From: Candidatus Bathyarchaeota archaeon
GTDB taxonomy: Archaea > Thermoproteota > Bathyarchaeia > TCS64
Assembly (NCBI GenBank): GCA_030670015.1
Contig: DAOVCM010000035.1
Span: forward strand, 1-7,306
Direction of reading: 5' to 3'
Length of the DNA stretch: 7,306 nucleotides
Part shown: positions 1-5,674 of the stretch, piece after piece
How positions within the stretch are numbered: position 1 is the first letter of the stretch
How the letters are laid out: each line of letters starts with the position of its first letter
Translations under genes and position numbers: made by a program
The notes under the pieces: generated by a model
Databases searched by the model: none
What the model saw: the letters and a program-made list of their open reading frames with translations, nothing else
Told to the model about the DNA's origin: nothing

Positions 1-214
1 AGGCCTGCTTCTCTGACTTTGCGCCGGTGCAGACCATCTTTCCCGTGCTGAAGATGAGGGTCGCAGTTTTTGGTCTCTTCAGCCTGAAGACGAGACCCGG
101 GAACTTCTCGGGCCTGTAATCGGCGTTCCTGAAGACCTTCAGTATGGCGATGAGGTCGAACCTCTGGTCGAGGGAGGCAACGGCGACTACGTTGTTGATC
201 TGTACACCACCCAT
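1..214 (-). CDS. tbp: TATA-binding protein (TBP), N-terminal part, runs off the left edge
   Basis: Encodes the general transcription factor that binds the TATA box and recruits TFB and RNA polymerase. The 71 visible codons cover most of the first of the two TBP repeats. Diagnostic stretches are INNVVAVASL (residues 6-15), FPGLVFRLKRPKT (38-50, including the Phe-bearing stirrup region) and LIFSTGKMVCTGAKSE (53-68), all in the usual order and spacing. I chose the ATG at 214 because IxNVVA normally lies within about 10-20 residues of the TBP start; a GTG at 238 is in frame but would add residues with no family resemblance. The gene lies 87 bases after the small ribbon-helix-helix gene on the same strand and has its own TATA-like element and a palindrome in the gap. 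The reading frame is intact as far as seen; the second repeat lies outside the window. The family call is very secure. Confidence 0.95.
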   Translation of the reverse strand, partial: MGGVQINNVVAVASLDQRFDLIAILKVFRNADYRPEKFPGLVFRLKRPKTATLIFSTGKMVCTGAKSEKQA

Positions 215-232
215 CGGAGTTCGAGATGAGTT

Positions 233-252
233 GCACACGCGTGTGCTTAAGC
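233..252 (-). promoter_or_regulatory. Candidate tbp promoter: TATA-like element plus 14-bp perfect palindrome
   Basis: Reading on the minus strand, a TATA-like GGCTTAAG (about 252-245) is followed directly by GCACACGCGTGTGC (246-233), a perfect 14-base inverted repeat, and then by the tbp ATG at 214. A TATA element centred near 248 would place transcription start near 222, so the palindrome sits between TATA and the start site, where a bound regulator would block the polymerase. The palindrome is seen directly; the promoter and operator roles are inferred from position. Confidence 0.4.
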
Positions 253-301
253 CTTCCCATGCGCTTTCCTATCAACTACCCTACACCTCCAGGGGTAAGG
301 C

Positions 302-517
302 TTATCCCTGAGGTGCAAAGCGAGGTTTGAACCCCGAGACGTTTGCGCGTGCGCTGGCATCACACACCATACACCTCGACCAGACGCCCTTCGAGGATGG
401 TCTTATGAGCATGTTTATGAACTCATCCACTGTCAAACCCCTATTCCTAGCCAGTTCCCTGACCCTTACTGCGATCTCCTTCCTGACCGTAAGGGAATAC
501 CTGCCCTTTTCAGGCAT
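302..517 (-). CDS. Small ribbon-helix-helix protein with CxxC tail, possibly frameshifted
   Basis: The 71 visible codons begin with a ribbon-helix-helix-like fold: a strand around RYSLTVRKEIA (residues 6-16), a first helix around 17-27 and a second helix opened by LTVDEFINMLI (28-38). This is typical of small archaeal DNA-binding regulators. A CxxC pair follows (C49, C52), as in half of a zinc finger. The start ATG is supported by a purine-rich GAGGAAG just upstream and a TATA element at about 560-568. The tail after residue 62 looks wrong: dropping one base from the four-C run at 332-335 (plus strand) gives SNLALHLRDKPYPWR and an end at 247, for 89 residues with His68, Cys78 and His86 as possible extra zinc ligands. 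The gene may therefore be an RHH plus zinc-finger protein disrupted by a recent indel or a sequencing error. It lies directly upstream of tbp on the same strand. DNA binding is inferred; the target is unknown. Confidence 0.6.
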   Translation of the reverse strand: MPEKGRYSLTVRKEIAVRVRELARNRGLTVDEFINMLIRPSSKGVWSRCMVCDASARANVSGFKPRFAPQG

Positions 518-549
518 AGATCTTCCTCTGTCGGGTGTCCAAACAAATT

Positions 550-568
550 TGACCGGTCACTTATTTAG
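550..568 (-). promoter_or_regulatory. Promoter of the ribbon-helix-helix gene with palindrome TGACCGGTCA
   Basis: On the minus strand CTAAATAAG (568-560) is a good archaeal TATA element. The perfect 10-base palindrome TGACCGGTCA (559-550) abuts it. The predicted transcription start is near 538, giving a leader of about 20 bases before the ATG at 517. Placement directly after the TATA box suits a repressor site, perhaps autoregulation by the encoded protein (inference). Confidence 0.45.
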
Positions 569-622
569 CTCGGTCTGACTTGTGATGAAAAAAAGGATAA
601 AGTAATGCACACTTATTGTCCT

Positions 623-631
623 ATTATAAAG
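623..631 (+). promoter_or_regulatory. TATA box of the exporter pseudogene
   Basis: ATTATAAAG lies about 20 bases before the ATG at 647, with a purine-rich stretch (AAAAAAAGGATAAAG) further upstream. The spacing suits a leaderless transcript starting at or near that ATG, so I prefer 647 over the ATG at 605, which lies upstream of the TATA element. Confidence 0.45.
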
Positions 632-646
632 CTAGAATACCTAACA

Positions 647-1545
647 ATGACTAAATATACTGTTTTAGGTATATTCGTAATAGTGCTCTGGAGTACAAGC
701 GTTGCATTCTCACGAAGCCTTACTGAAGAACTAGGAACCTTAACATCCGCTTCCTATATCAACTTAACAAGTGGAATCTTAGGCTCAATTTATCTTATAG
801 CCAAACCAAAATTAGTGCAGAAGCTCCTTAACACTTCCATCCATTATTTGATTGGCTATGGCGCTCTATTCGTTGCATATGTGGTCTGTTTTTTTTTGCT
901 ATTGGATTATCTATAGGCCGCCAACGGGTGCTTACGATTGGTATGATAAATTATCTCTGACCTAGTTTTACACTAGTTTTTTCAGGCTCAATTTTACATA
1001 AAAAAATTCGAATATTTTTACTGCCAGGGATCATAATAGCTACAATAGGCGTTTTTTTTACTATGATTCAGAGTGGACCGTTTACACTTGAAATAATCAG
1101 GGAGAACATTCAGTTAAACATTATACCTTACATACTAGCTTTTTTGGCATCTATCTGTTGGGGATTGTATTATAACTTGTCTAGAAGATGGGGAGGTGGT
1201 GTCAATATTGGAGCTATACCTATTTTCTTTTTGGGCGCTGGACTCATTTTATTAGCTGTAAGACCCATATTCCTTGGTATTGAAACATCTCAATGGACAC
1301 TTCATGCGGCGATACAGTTTTTATATGTGGTCATCTTCCCTAATCTTCTATCCTATGTATTTTGGGATATTGGTATGCTAAAAGGTGATCATACTCTATT
1401 AGCTTCCTTCTCCTATCTTGTCCCTTTACTCTCAACAGTAATCAGCTCCTTATATTTCCATGTTATGATCGGACTTTACATGTGGATAGCCTCTTTTCTG
1501 GTTATTGCTGGCGCAATCATATGCAAAATTTCGATTCACGATTAG
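647..1545 (+). pseudogene. EamA/DMT-family exporter, YddG-like, broken by a frameshift and a stop
   Basis: When repaired this is a protein of about 299 residues with ten hydrophobic segments, the standard EamA/DMT architecture. The C-terminal half carries YVFWDIGMLKGDHTLLA and SYLVPLLST, which closely resemble the YddG-type aromatic amino acid exporters. The N-terminal half is open from 647 to the TAG near 914. A run of nine T (about 889-897) needs one more T to rejoin the frame that reads AIGLSIGRQRVLTIGMINYL. That frame meets TGA at 958-960 exactly where the family has Trp in the motif YLWPS, then stays open through SFTLVFSGS to the stop ending at 1545. Two independent lesions point to a pseudogene rather than a single base-calling error. 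The gene is visibly A+T rich compared with the window edges, consistent with acquisition. The exporter class is well supported; the substrate is inferred from similarity only. Confidence 0.85.
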
Positions 1546-1579
1546 AATAGGACTTTAAAAAACGTTAGCACCTTTCATC

Positions 1580-1612
1580 TTTTTGGATCTTCGCGCCCAC
1601 ACAATATTTTTT
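1580..1612 (+). terminator. T-rich stretch after the exporter pseudogene
   Basis: The gap before the next gene holds a run of five T (1580-1584) and a run of six T (1607-1612) on the plus strand, as in archaeal intrinsic termination, which relies on oligo-T in the non-template strand. No clear hairpin precedes them. Confidence 0.3.
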
Positions 1613-1624
1613 GCATGTAAAGCA

Positions 1625-1633
1625 TTTTATATG
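1625..1633 (+). promoter_or_regulatory. TATA box of the NimA-like gene
   Basis: TTTTATATG is centred about 27 bases before the ATG at 1657. This is the spacing expected for transcription starting at the start codon itself, suggesting a leaderless mRNA. No Shine-Dalgarno sequence is evident in front of the ATG. Confidence 0.5.
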
Positions 1634-1656
1634 AATAGAATAGAAGCTAGGCTGAA

Positions 1657-2124
1657 ATGAGGCGTAAAGAGAAAGAAATTAAGAATGTAAACTTAATCGA
1701 GAAGATTCTATATAATGAAGAAATTGGACATCTCGCAACATGTGTAAATAACACTCCTTACGTTGTACCTGTTAACTTCACCTACCATGAGGGCAAGATC
1801 TTTTTGCATAGCCATCGTGAAGGTATGAAGATACAAAACATAACCGCCAATCCAAGAGTGTGCTTTGAGGTAGACCATGGAGAGAAGAAGGAGGCAGACT
1901 CGCCATGTGCATACAGTTACATATACCAGAGCGTCATCGTCCATGGAAAAGCCATTTTACGTGAGGAACCCGAAAAAAAGTTGAAAATTCTAAAATTATT
2001 ATCTGACAAGTATGCTCATGGCAAGAGCGACATGTTAACCCTTGAGCAAGTAGAGAAGATGAAAGATTTGATCGGAATCGAAATTATTGTAGAAGAGATG
2101 ACAGGGAAGAAGAGTCCAGTCTAA
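1657..2124 (+). CDS. NimA-like pyridoxamine 5'-phosphate oxidase-family flavin-binding protein
   Basis: An intact 155-residue protein of the split-barrel PNPOx-like superfamily, closest in pattern to the NimA/Pyridox_ox_2 group. The expected landmarks are in order: IGHLATCVNNTPYVVPVNF (residues 23-41) as the first barrel strands, KIFLHSHREGMK (47-58) as the FMN-phosphate contact region, NPRVCFEVD (65-73), and SVIVHGKAILRE (92-103) as the strand that usually reads V.G.a. The C-terminus (IGIEIIVEEMTGKKSP) also matches the family. Members bind FMN or related flavins and some reduce nitroimidazoles; the natural substrate here cannot be told. Length is normal. The gene has its own TATA box and sits between two pseudogenes on the same strand, so it is probably transcribed alone. 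It is one of the two recognisable genes in this middle segment that remain unbroken. Confidence 0.85.
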   Translation: MRRKEKEIKNVNLIEKILYNEEIGHLATCVNNTPYVVPVNFTYHEGKIFLHSHREGMKIQNITANPRVCFEVDHGEKKEADSPCAYSYIYQSVIVHGKAILREEPEKKLKILKLLSDKYAHGKSDMLTLEQVEKMKDLIGIEIIVEEMTGKKSPV

Positions 2125-2208
2125 ACTTAGGGATGTAAGTACAAGACGGCACGCGCTTGCGAGTTATTGCCGTAAATTGATCGCTCACCATTATCATACA
2201 TAGGATGC

Positions 2209-3337
2209 GTGGTTATGTTTGTAAAGTTTCGTTCACCCATCGTCTTGGAGCCTTACAAGTTCACGTGGGTGGATGTTGAGTTACCAGACCCTGGTCCCCA
2301 CGAAGCCATCTTTCGGAACAGAGCCTGTCTAATCTTTGGTAGCGATCTACATGTATACAAAGGTCTTCATCCTTTTGCTCCTCTTCCTGCTTGCTGTGGG
2401 AACGAGGTCGCTGCGGATGTGGTTGAAGTAGGAAACAAAGTGACATCCATCGAAGCTGGTGATAAGGTGTACGTCGCTGGCGTCGGTGCTAACCCAGTTC
2501 CTTGCAACCACTGCCTAAACTGTGTGAAAGGCGACACTACAACCTGTGTGAACCCTCATATCCCGATTAGCTTCGATGTCGGTGGGAAGAGGGTGGCTCG
2601 CTTTCCCAGCGGGTATGGCGAGTACATAATTGGCCACGAAGGGAACGCATTCAAGCTCTTGGAGAGCATGTCATATTACGAGGCTGCCATTACCACTGAT
2701 CTGGCGTATGTGATCGGAGTCGTCAAACGGTCAGGAGCCAGAATCGGGGATTCGGCTGTGATTCTCGGTGCGGGTCCAATTGGACATCGTACCTTGGAGG
2801 TGGTGAGACTGGCGTGATTCTCACCGATCATCGTCTCAGATCCCATAGATTACTGGCTCGAATGCGTGAGTGGGCTTGGAGCCGACATGGTCGTGAATCC
2901 TAAGGAGGATGATTCCGTTGAGGCGGTGATGGAGGTCACAGATGGAGCTGTAGTCGATCTGATCTTCGATACTGCTGGGAACAGCGTTGCGACGAATCAG
3001 GGTTTGAAAATGCTGAGGACGAAGATAGGGGGGAGCAGGAACCCTGATCTTGATGGGACTCTTCGAACACCCTGAATTGACCTTCAACGCGTCAGATTTC
3101 ATGTGTAAGGTGGGTAGGATCGTAGCGGAGTGGGGCGTTAGCGTGCGCTGTAACAGCGCTTCTCATTATAACTCAATGCTTGCACTCCTTTATCTTTAGC
3201 ACACTGTGAATGCGAACCGTATCCCAAGATTCTGCATCCGCTGTAGAGAAGATTCCGTTTAAATCTATGTTTCCAATTATGCCCAGAAAAGGACAGTTAT
3301 CGTTCAGCTGTTACAAGACTATGTTTTTAATCGGTGA
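2209..3337 (+). pseudogene. Zinc-dependent alcohol dehydrogenase (MDR family), multiply disabled
   Basis: The reading frame from the GTG at 2209 (or the ATG at 2215) shows an MDR dehydrogenase: the structural-zinc loop with four Cys (C99, C102, C105, C113), then GAGPIG (187-192) of the NAD(P)-binding fold. It stops at TGA 2815-2817 but continues in the same frame with SPIIVSDP, GLGADMVVNPKEDD and VVDLIFDTAGNSVA. At the six-G run 3028-3033 one G too many shifts the frame; without it the protein continues GAGTLILMGLFEHPELTF and FMCKVGRIVAEWG. That frame then crosses TAG (3197-3199) and TAA (3260-3262), still showing VNANRIPRF and IYVSNYAQKRTVIVQL, and ends at TGA 3335-3337, giving about 375 codons, the normal family length. 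Both usual catalytic zinc ligands also appear lost: F43 where Cys is expected before GSD, and N65 where GHE is expected. Four frame lesions plus active-site loss make this a clear pseudogene. Confidence 0.9.
3323..3330 (+). promoter_or_regulatory. TATA element of the histidine phosphatase gene
   Basis: GTTTTTAA predicts transcription start near 3352. This lies after the upstream GTG/ATG at 3334-3339 and before the ATG at 3364, so it supports the shorter protein. The element lies inside the last codons of the dead alcohol dehydrogenase frame. Confidence 0.4.
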
Positions 3338-3363
3338 TGGGCTCTATCAGTGAGAGATCCTCC

Positions 3364-4011
3364 ATGAAGACCTTAATTTTAATACGGCATGGACAGGCTG
3401 AGCACCTGACAGGAGACCTGACTGGAGGTTGGACCGACACGAAGCTGACGGCACTCGGTCGACGCCAGGTTCAAGTCCTCGCATCGAGACTAAAGGATGA
3501 GCTAGAGGGTATCTGTTGCACCATGTATTACAGTGACCTCAAGCGAGCTACGGAAACGGCCGAGATTATCGCCGAGGAGCTTGAATTGACACCCATACAA
3601 GCCAGTGAACTGAGAGAGCTGAACACTGGTATCGCAGCAGGTATGACGAAGGAGAAAGCGAGGCTCCATTTCAGAGAACCGACTGAGCCCTTGATCGACT
3701 GGCAGTGCTACCCGGAGGCTGAGACATGGCGCCAGTTCTACTTAAGGGTGTCCAAATTTCTAGAGTGCCTTCCTAAAAACCCAGATGATCCACTAATTTT
3801 AGTGACACACGGAGGGACGATTATTAACATCGTCGCCTGGTGGCTCAGGCTGGACATGGAAACCCTCTCCAACGTGACCTTCAGAACCTCACCAGCGAGC
3901 ATCAGCGTCATAGGCACTTCAAATCTTAACGAGCGTACGATATTCAGGTTGAATGACTACGCGCATCTATACTCCACGGAGCTCACCAATCAAAGGCTAT
4001 TACCCCCGTGA
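3364..4011 (+). CDS. Histidine phosphatase superfamily (phosphoglycerate mutase-like) protein
   Basis: An intact 215-residue enzyme of the branch that transfers phosphate through a catalytic histidine. The N-terminus MKTLILIRHGQAEH holds the RHG signature (R8, H9 as the phosphorylated His), and GWTDTKLTALGRRQ (22-35) is the usual second block. YSDLKRATETAEI (56-68) supplies the phosphate-binding R61, LRELNTG (83-89) the acid E85, and ILVTHGGT (145-152) the second catalytic H149. All canonical residues are present, so it should be active. Substrate cannot be set from sequence: phosphoglycerate mutase-like, alpha-ribazole phosphatase-like and general phosphatase members share these motifs. The start at 3364 is chosen because it places RHG at residue 8, as is typical, and because the TATA element fits it; a GTG at 3334 would add ten residues. 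The gene stands alone between the dehydrogenase remnant and a small orphan frame. Confidence 0.88.
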   Translation: MKTLILIRHGQAEHLTGDLTGGWTDTKLTALGRRQVQVLASRLKDELEGICCTMYYSDLKRATETAEIIAEELELTPIQASELRELNTGIAAGMTKEKARLHFREPTEPLIDWQCYPEAETWRQFYLRVSKFLECLPKNPDDPLILVTHGGTIINIVAWWLRLDMETLSNVTFRTSPASISVIGTSNLNERTIFRLNDYAHLYSTELTNQRLLPP

Positions 4012-4091
4012 AACCAACTCCTGAGATGTAAATCCCCGACCTCCTTTATTCCCAGACCCAGGCATTCAGGCTGAAAAAAAGAACTCATAAA

Positions 4092-4098
4092 TTTATAT
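4092..4098 (+). promoter_or_regulatory. TATA box before the 71-codon orphan frame
   Basis: TTTATAT lies about 36 bases before the ATG at 4131 and predicts a start near 4121. A purine-rich AAGGA (4122-4126) lies four bases before the ATG and could act as a short-spaced ribosome binding site. Both signals face the same way as the small frame. Confidence 0.4.
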
Positions 4099-4130
4099 GA
4101 AAAACCAAGCTCTACCCTCTTAAGGAAACG

Positions 4131-4346
4131 ATGAACTACTGTCCTCTAATCATCAATCCAACTATTTATTTAGACTACACAATTGGACTTAAGCGCACAT
4201 GCAAAGAAAATCTCAGAGACGAGATGATAATATCTCTTTTCAAATTATTAGAACAATCGATGTGGTTAATACCTGATGACATCCTTGTAGATCGAAATAA
4301 AGCGTTGGAAGCCATAGAAGAGATGTTAGATGGGAAAGGGGAGTAA
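4131..4346 (+). CDS. Hypothetical 71-residue protein
   Basis: I do not recognise this family. The frame begins with MNYCPLIINP and ends with an acidic, probably helical segment (NKALEAIEEMLDGKGE, residues 56-71). The middle (IISLFKLLEQSMWLIPDDIL, residues 33-52) is amphipathic rather than a clear membrane span. It has a TATA box and an AAGGA element at plausible distances and stops 27 bases before the convergent ProA fragment, so it fills its space as a real gene would. Against it: it is short and shows no motif. It could be a small cytosolic protein or the remains of a larger one. Confidence 0.4.
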   Translation: MNYCPLIINPTIYLDYTIGLKRTCKENLRDEMIISLFKLLEQSMWLIPDDILVDRNKALEAIEEMLDGKGE

Positions 4347-4373
4347 TCTATAAAACCCATTTTATTGGGACAC

Positions 4374-4934
4374 CTAATCCCAGTCTTTCTTTATTATGCG
4401 ATGGGTAAATTTCCTTGCATTTTTCCCAACATATGATCTGACGGTTTGGCCTTTACCTATTAGATAGTATTTGTATATAGTCAATCCTTCGAGGCCTGTT
4501 GGCCCTCGGGCGTGGATTTTTTCTGTACTGATACCGACCTCAGCTCCTAGACCATATCTATATCCATCGCTGAAGCGTGTCGATGCGTTCCAGAAAACAC
4601 TTGCAGAGTCAACCTTTCCCAGGAACGTGTGTGCATCCTCAACATTCTCAGCGATTATCGCGTCCGTATGATGGGAACCATACTTGTTGATATAGTCGAT
4701 GGCTTCGTCCATACTGGATACAATTTTAATAGCAATTATGTAGTCAAGGTACTCCGTTCCCAGATCCTCATCTGACGCCCTTTCCACTCGTTCACCAAAG
4801 ATCTTGACAGATTCGGCGTATCCCCTGACCTCGACCCTGGCTTCCTCGTATCTGTTCACAATCGTTGGCAGGAATGGCTGCGTGACTTTCCTGTGGACCT
4901 GTATTGTGCGCACGCAGGCAATTATCTCTCTTGA
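4374..4934 (-). pseudogene. proA: C-terminal fragment of glutamate-5-semialdehyde dehydrogenase (ProA)
   Basis: ProA reduces gamma-glutamyl phosphate to glutamate-5-semialdehyde in proline synthesis. Only about the last 185 residues of a roughly 415-440-residue enzyme are present. Signature blocks are EYLDYIIAIKIV (54-65 from the GTG at 4913), YGSHHTDAI (78-86), NASTRFSDG (109-117) and GLGAEVGISTEKIHARGP (121-138), followed by an ordinary ProA ending. Going upstream, the frame closes at TAA 4935-4937 just before SREIIAC, where the Cys may match the catalytic cysteine region. No convincing N-terminal dehydrogenase domain or cofactor-binding fold lies between there and the tRNA gene. Faint scraps such as RDLNGS just before that stop may be decayed sequence. 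Without its cofactor-binding half the product cannot work as ProA. No proB or proC lies nearby. The fragment is convergent with the 71-codon frame. Confidence 0.88.
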
Positions 4935-5055
4935 TTATGAACCGTTAAGATCCCTACATTTGTATTTGGACCTCAATGGTCAGTGCTCTTGTATTCAGAG
5001 AAATTGTACCCTTATGCAAATGAAGAGAAAGGAATATGAAATATAAACGGTTCAG

Positions 5056-5060
5056 AAAAA
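5056..5060 (-). terminator. Oligo-T tract after tRNA-Ala
   Basis: On the minus strand five T (TTTTTCT) lie 25 bases beyond the CCA end of the tRNA, in the position of a simple archaeal tRNA terminator. Confidence 0.35.
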
Positions 5061-5085
5061 TGGTACTATTATACTCGAGGATGAT

Positions 5086-5161
5086 TGGTGGACCGAGGGG
5101 GATTTGAACCCCCGACCTCTGACTTGCGAAGCCAGCGTTCATACCGCTGAACTATCGGCCC
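5086..5161 (-). tRNA. tRNA-Ala, anticodon CGC, with encoded CCA
   Basis: The 76-base cloverleaf folds completely. The acceptor stem GGGCCGA pairs with TCGGTCC, including the G3:U70 wobble that marks alanine tRNAs. The D stem is GTTC/GAAC, the anticodon stem CTGGC/GTCAG with loop TTCGCAA (anticodon CGC, plus-strand 5126-5128), and the T stem GGGGG/CCCCC with loop TTCAAAT. The discriminator is A73 and CCA is encoded at the 3' end (plus-strand 5086-5088). There is no sign of an intron. It reads codon GCG. The ProA fragment ends about 150 bases beyond its 3' end. Confidence 0.97.
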
Positions 5162-5674
5162 TCGCTCCCTTCTAAATCCAGTGCCCATTATAATGCTTTA
5201 CTCAAAGTGCTTATGATTTTCCAACCTCGGAATTGGTTCCTATGTGGGAAGTTTTTGAGGCATATATCGATTTTTAACGAAGTATATTTAGCTAGTATGC
5301 TATCTCCAGGAACAGCTGAAACAATGAGCTTCTCCCGTTCCTGTTCGTTATTTACATCATTACCTCAATTATCCACGCTGTCAGCACGAAGAGGGCTATA
5401 TCTTACACTACGATAGTTGAGGCCCTTCTAAGACCCTCTCAGCTATCGGTTAAGGACTAATACAATCTCCTTGGCTACGTAGGTTCCACCGTGATGCCCC
5501 CATATTCGGAGCCCTTATCGACAGCGTGGACTCATACACTTCAAGTCAGATCGTCGTCAGTAACCTTACAGTAGTCTTCATTTGCTCTCTTTGTAAATGA
5601 GACCTTCCCGGAAGTCGATATCTGAACCGAACAGGGGACGATCTAGAAAAGAGAAACTAATGATGGTTAGTCGG
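5162..5674. other. About 510 bases without an intact gene; possible membrane-protein remnant
   Basis: Apart from the tRNA promoter I find no intact gene here. On the plus strand a frame near 5280-5325 reads EVYLASMLSPGTAETMSF, and after a one-base frame change continues with a hydrophobic LPFLFVIYIITSIIHAV and STKRAISYTTIVEALL to a stop near 5458. Further fragments (YNLLGYVGSTV, FGALIDSVDSY) follow in more than one frame. This could be a badly decayed membrane-protein gene, but the pieces match no family I can name and may be chance. Confidence 0.25.
5187..5194 (-). promoter_or_regulatory. TATA box of tRNA-Ala
   Basis: ATTATAAT is centred about 29 bases before the mature 5' end of the tRNA, consistent with transcription starting a few bases upstream of it. 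Confidence 0.5.

Noticed and set aside
322..339. GGTTTGAACCCCGAG resembling a tRNA T-arm
   Set aside because: No acceptor, D or anticodon arms can be folded around it, and the opposite strand is the coding sequence of the small ribbon-helix-helix gene.
958..2817. In-frame TGA codons in two genes suggesting TGA reassigned to Trp
   Set aside because: TGG is used for Trp in other genes here, TGA ends the phosphatase, proteasome and Bax1-like genes, and the broken genes also contain frameshifts plus TAG and TAA stops. Decay explains it better.
4025..4044. Stretch matching 16 of 20 bases of the tRNA-Ala T-arm region, a possible att repeat
   Set aside because: The exact match is only 10 bases (CCCCGACCTC), about what chance gives in a window of this size, and no integrase gene is present.
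4350..4370. CCCATTTTATTGGG as a terminator hairpin between convergent genes
   Set aside because: Only four base pairs and no following T run.
4954..5142. Minus-strand open frame crossing the tRNA gene
   Set aside because: It overlaps a well-formed tRNA and resembles the usual spurious translation of tRNA sequence.
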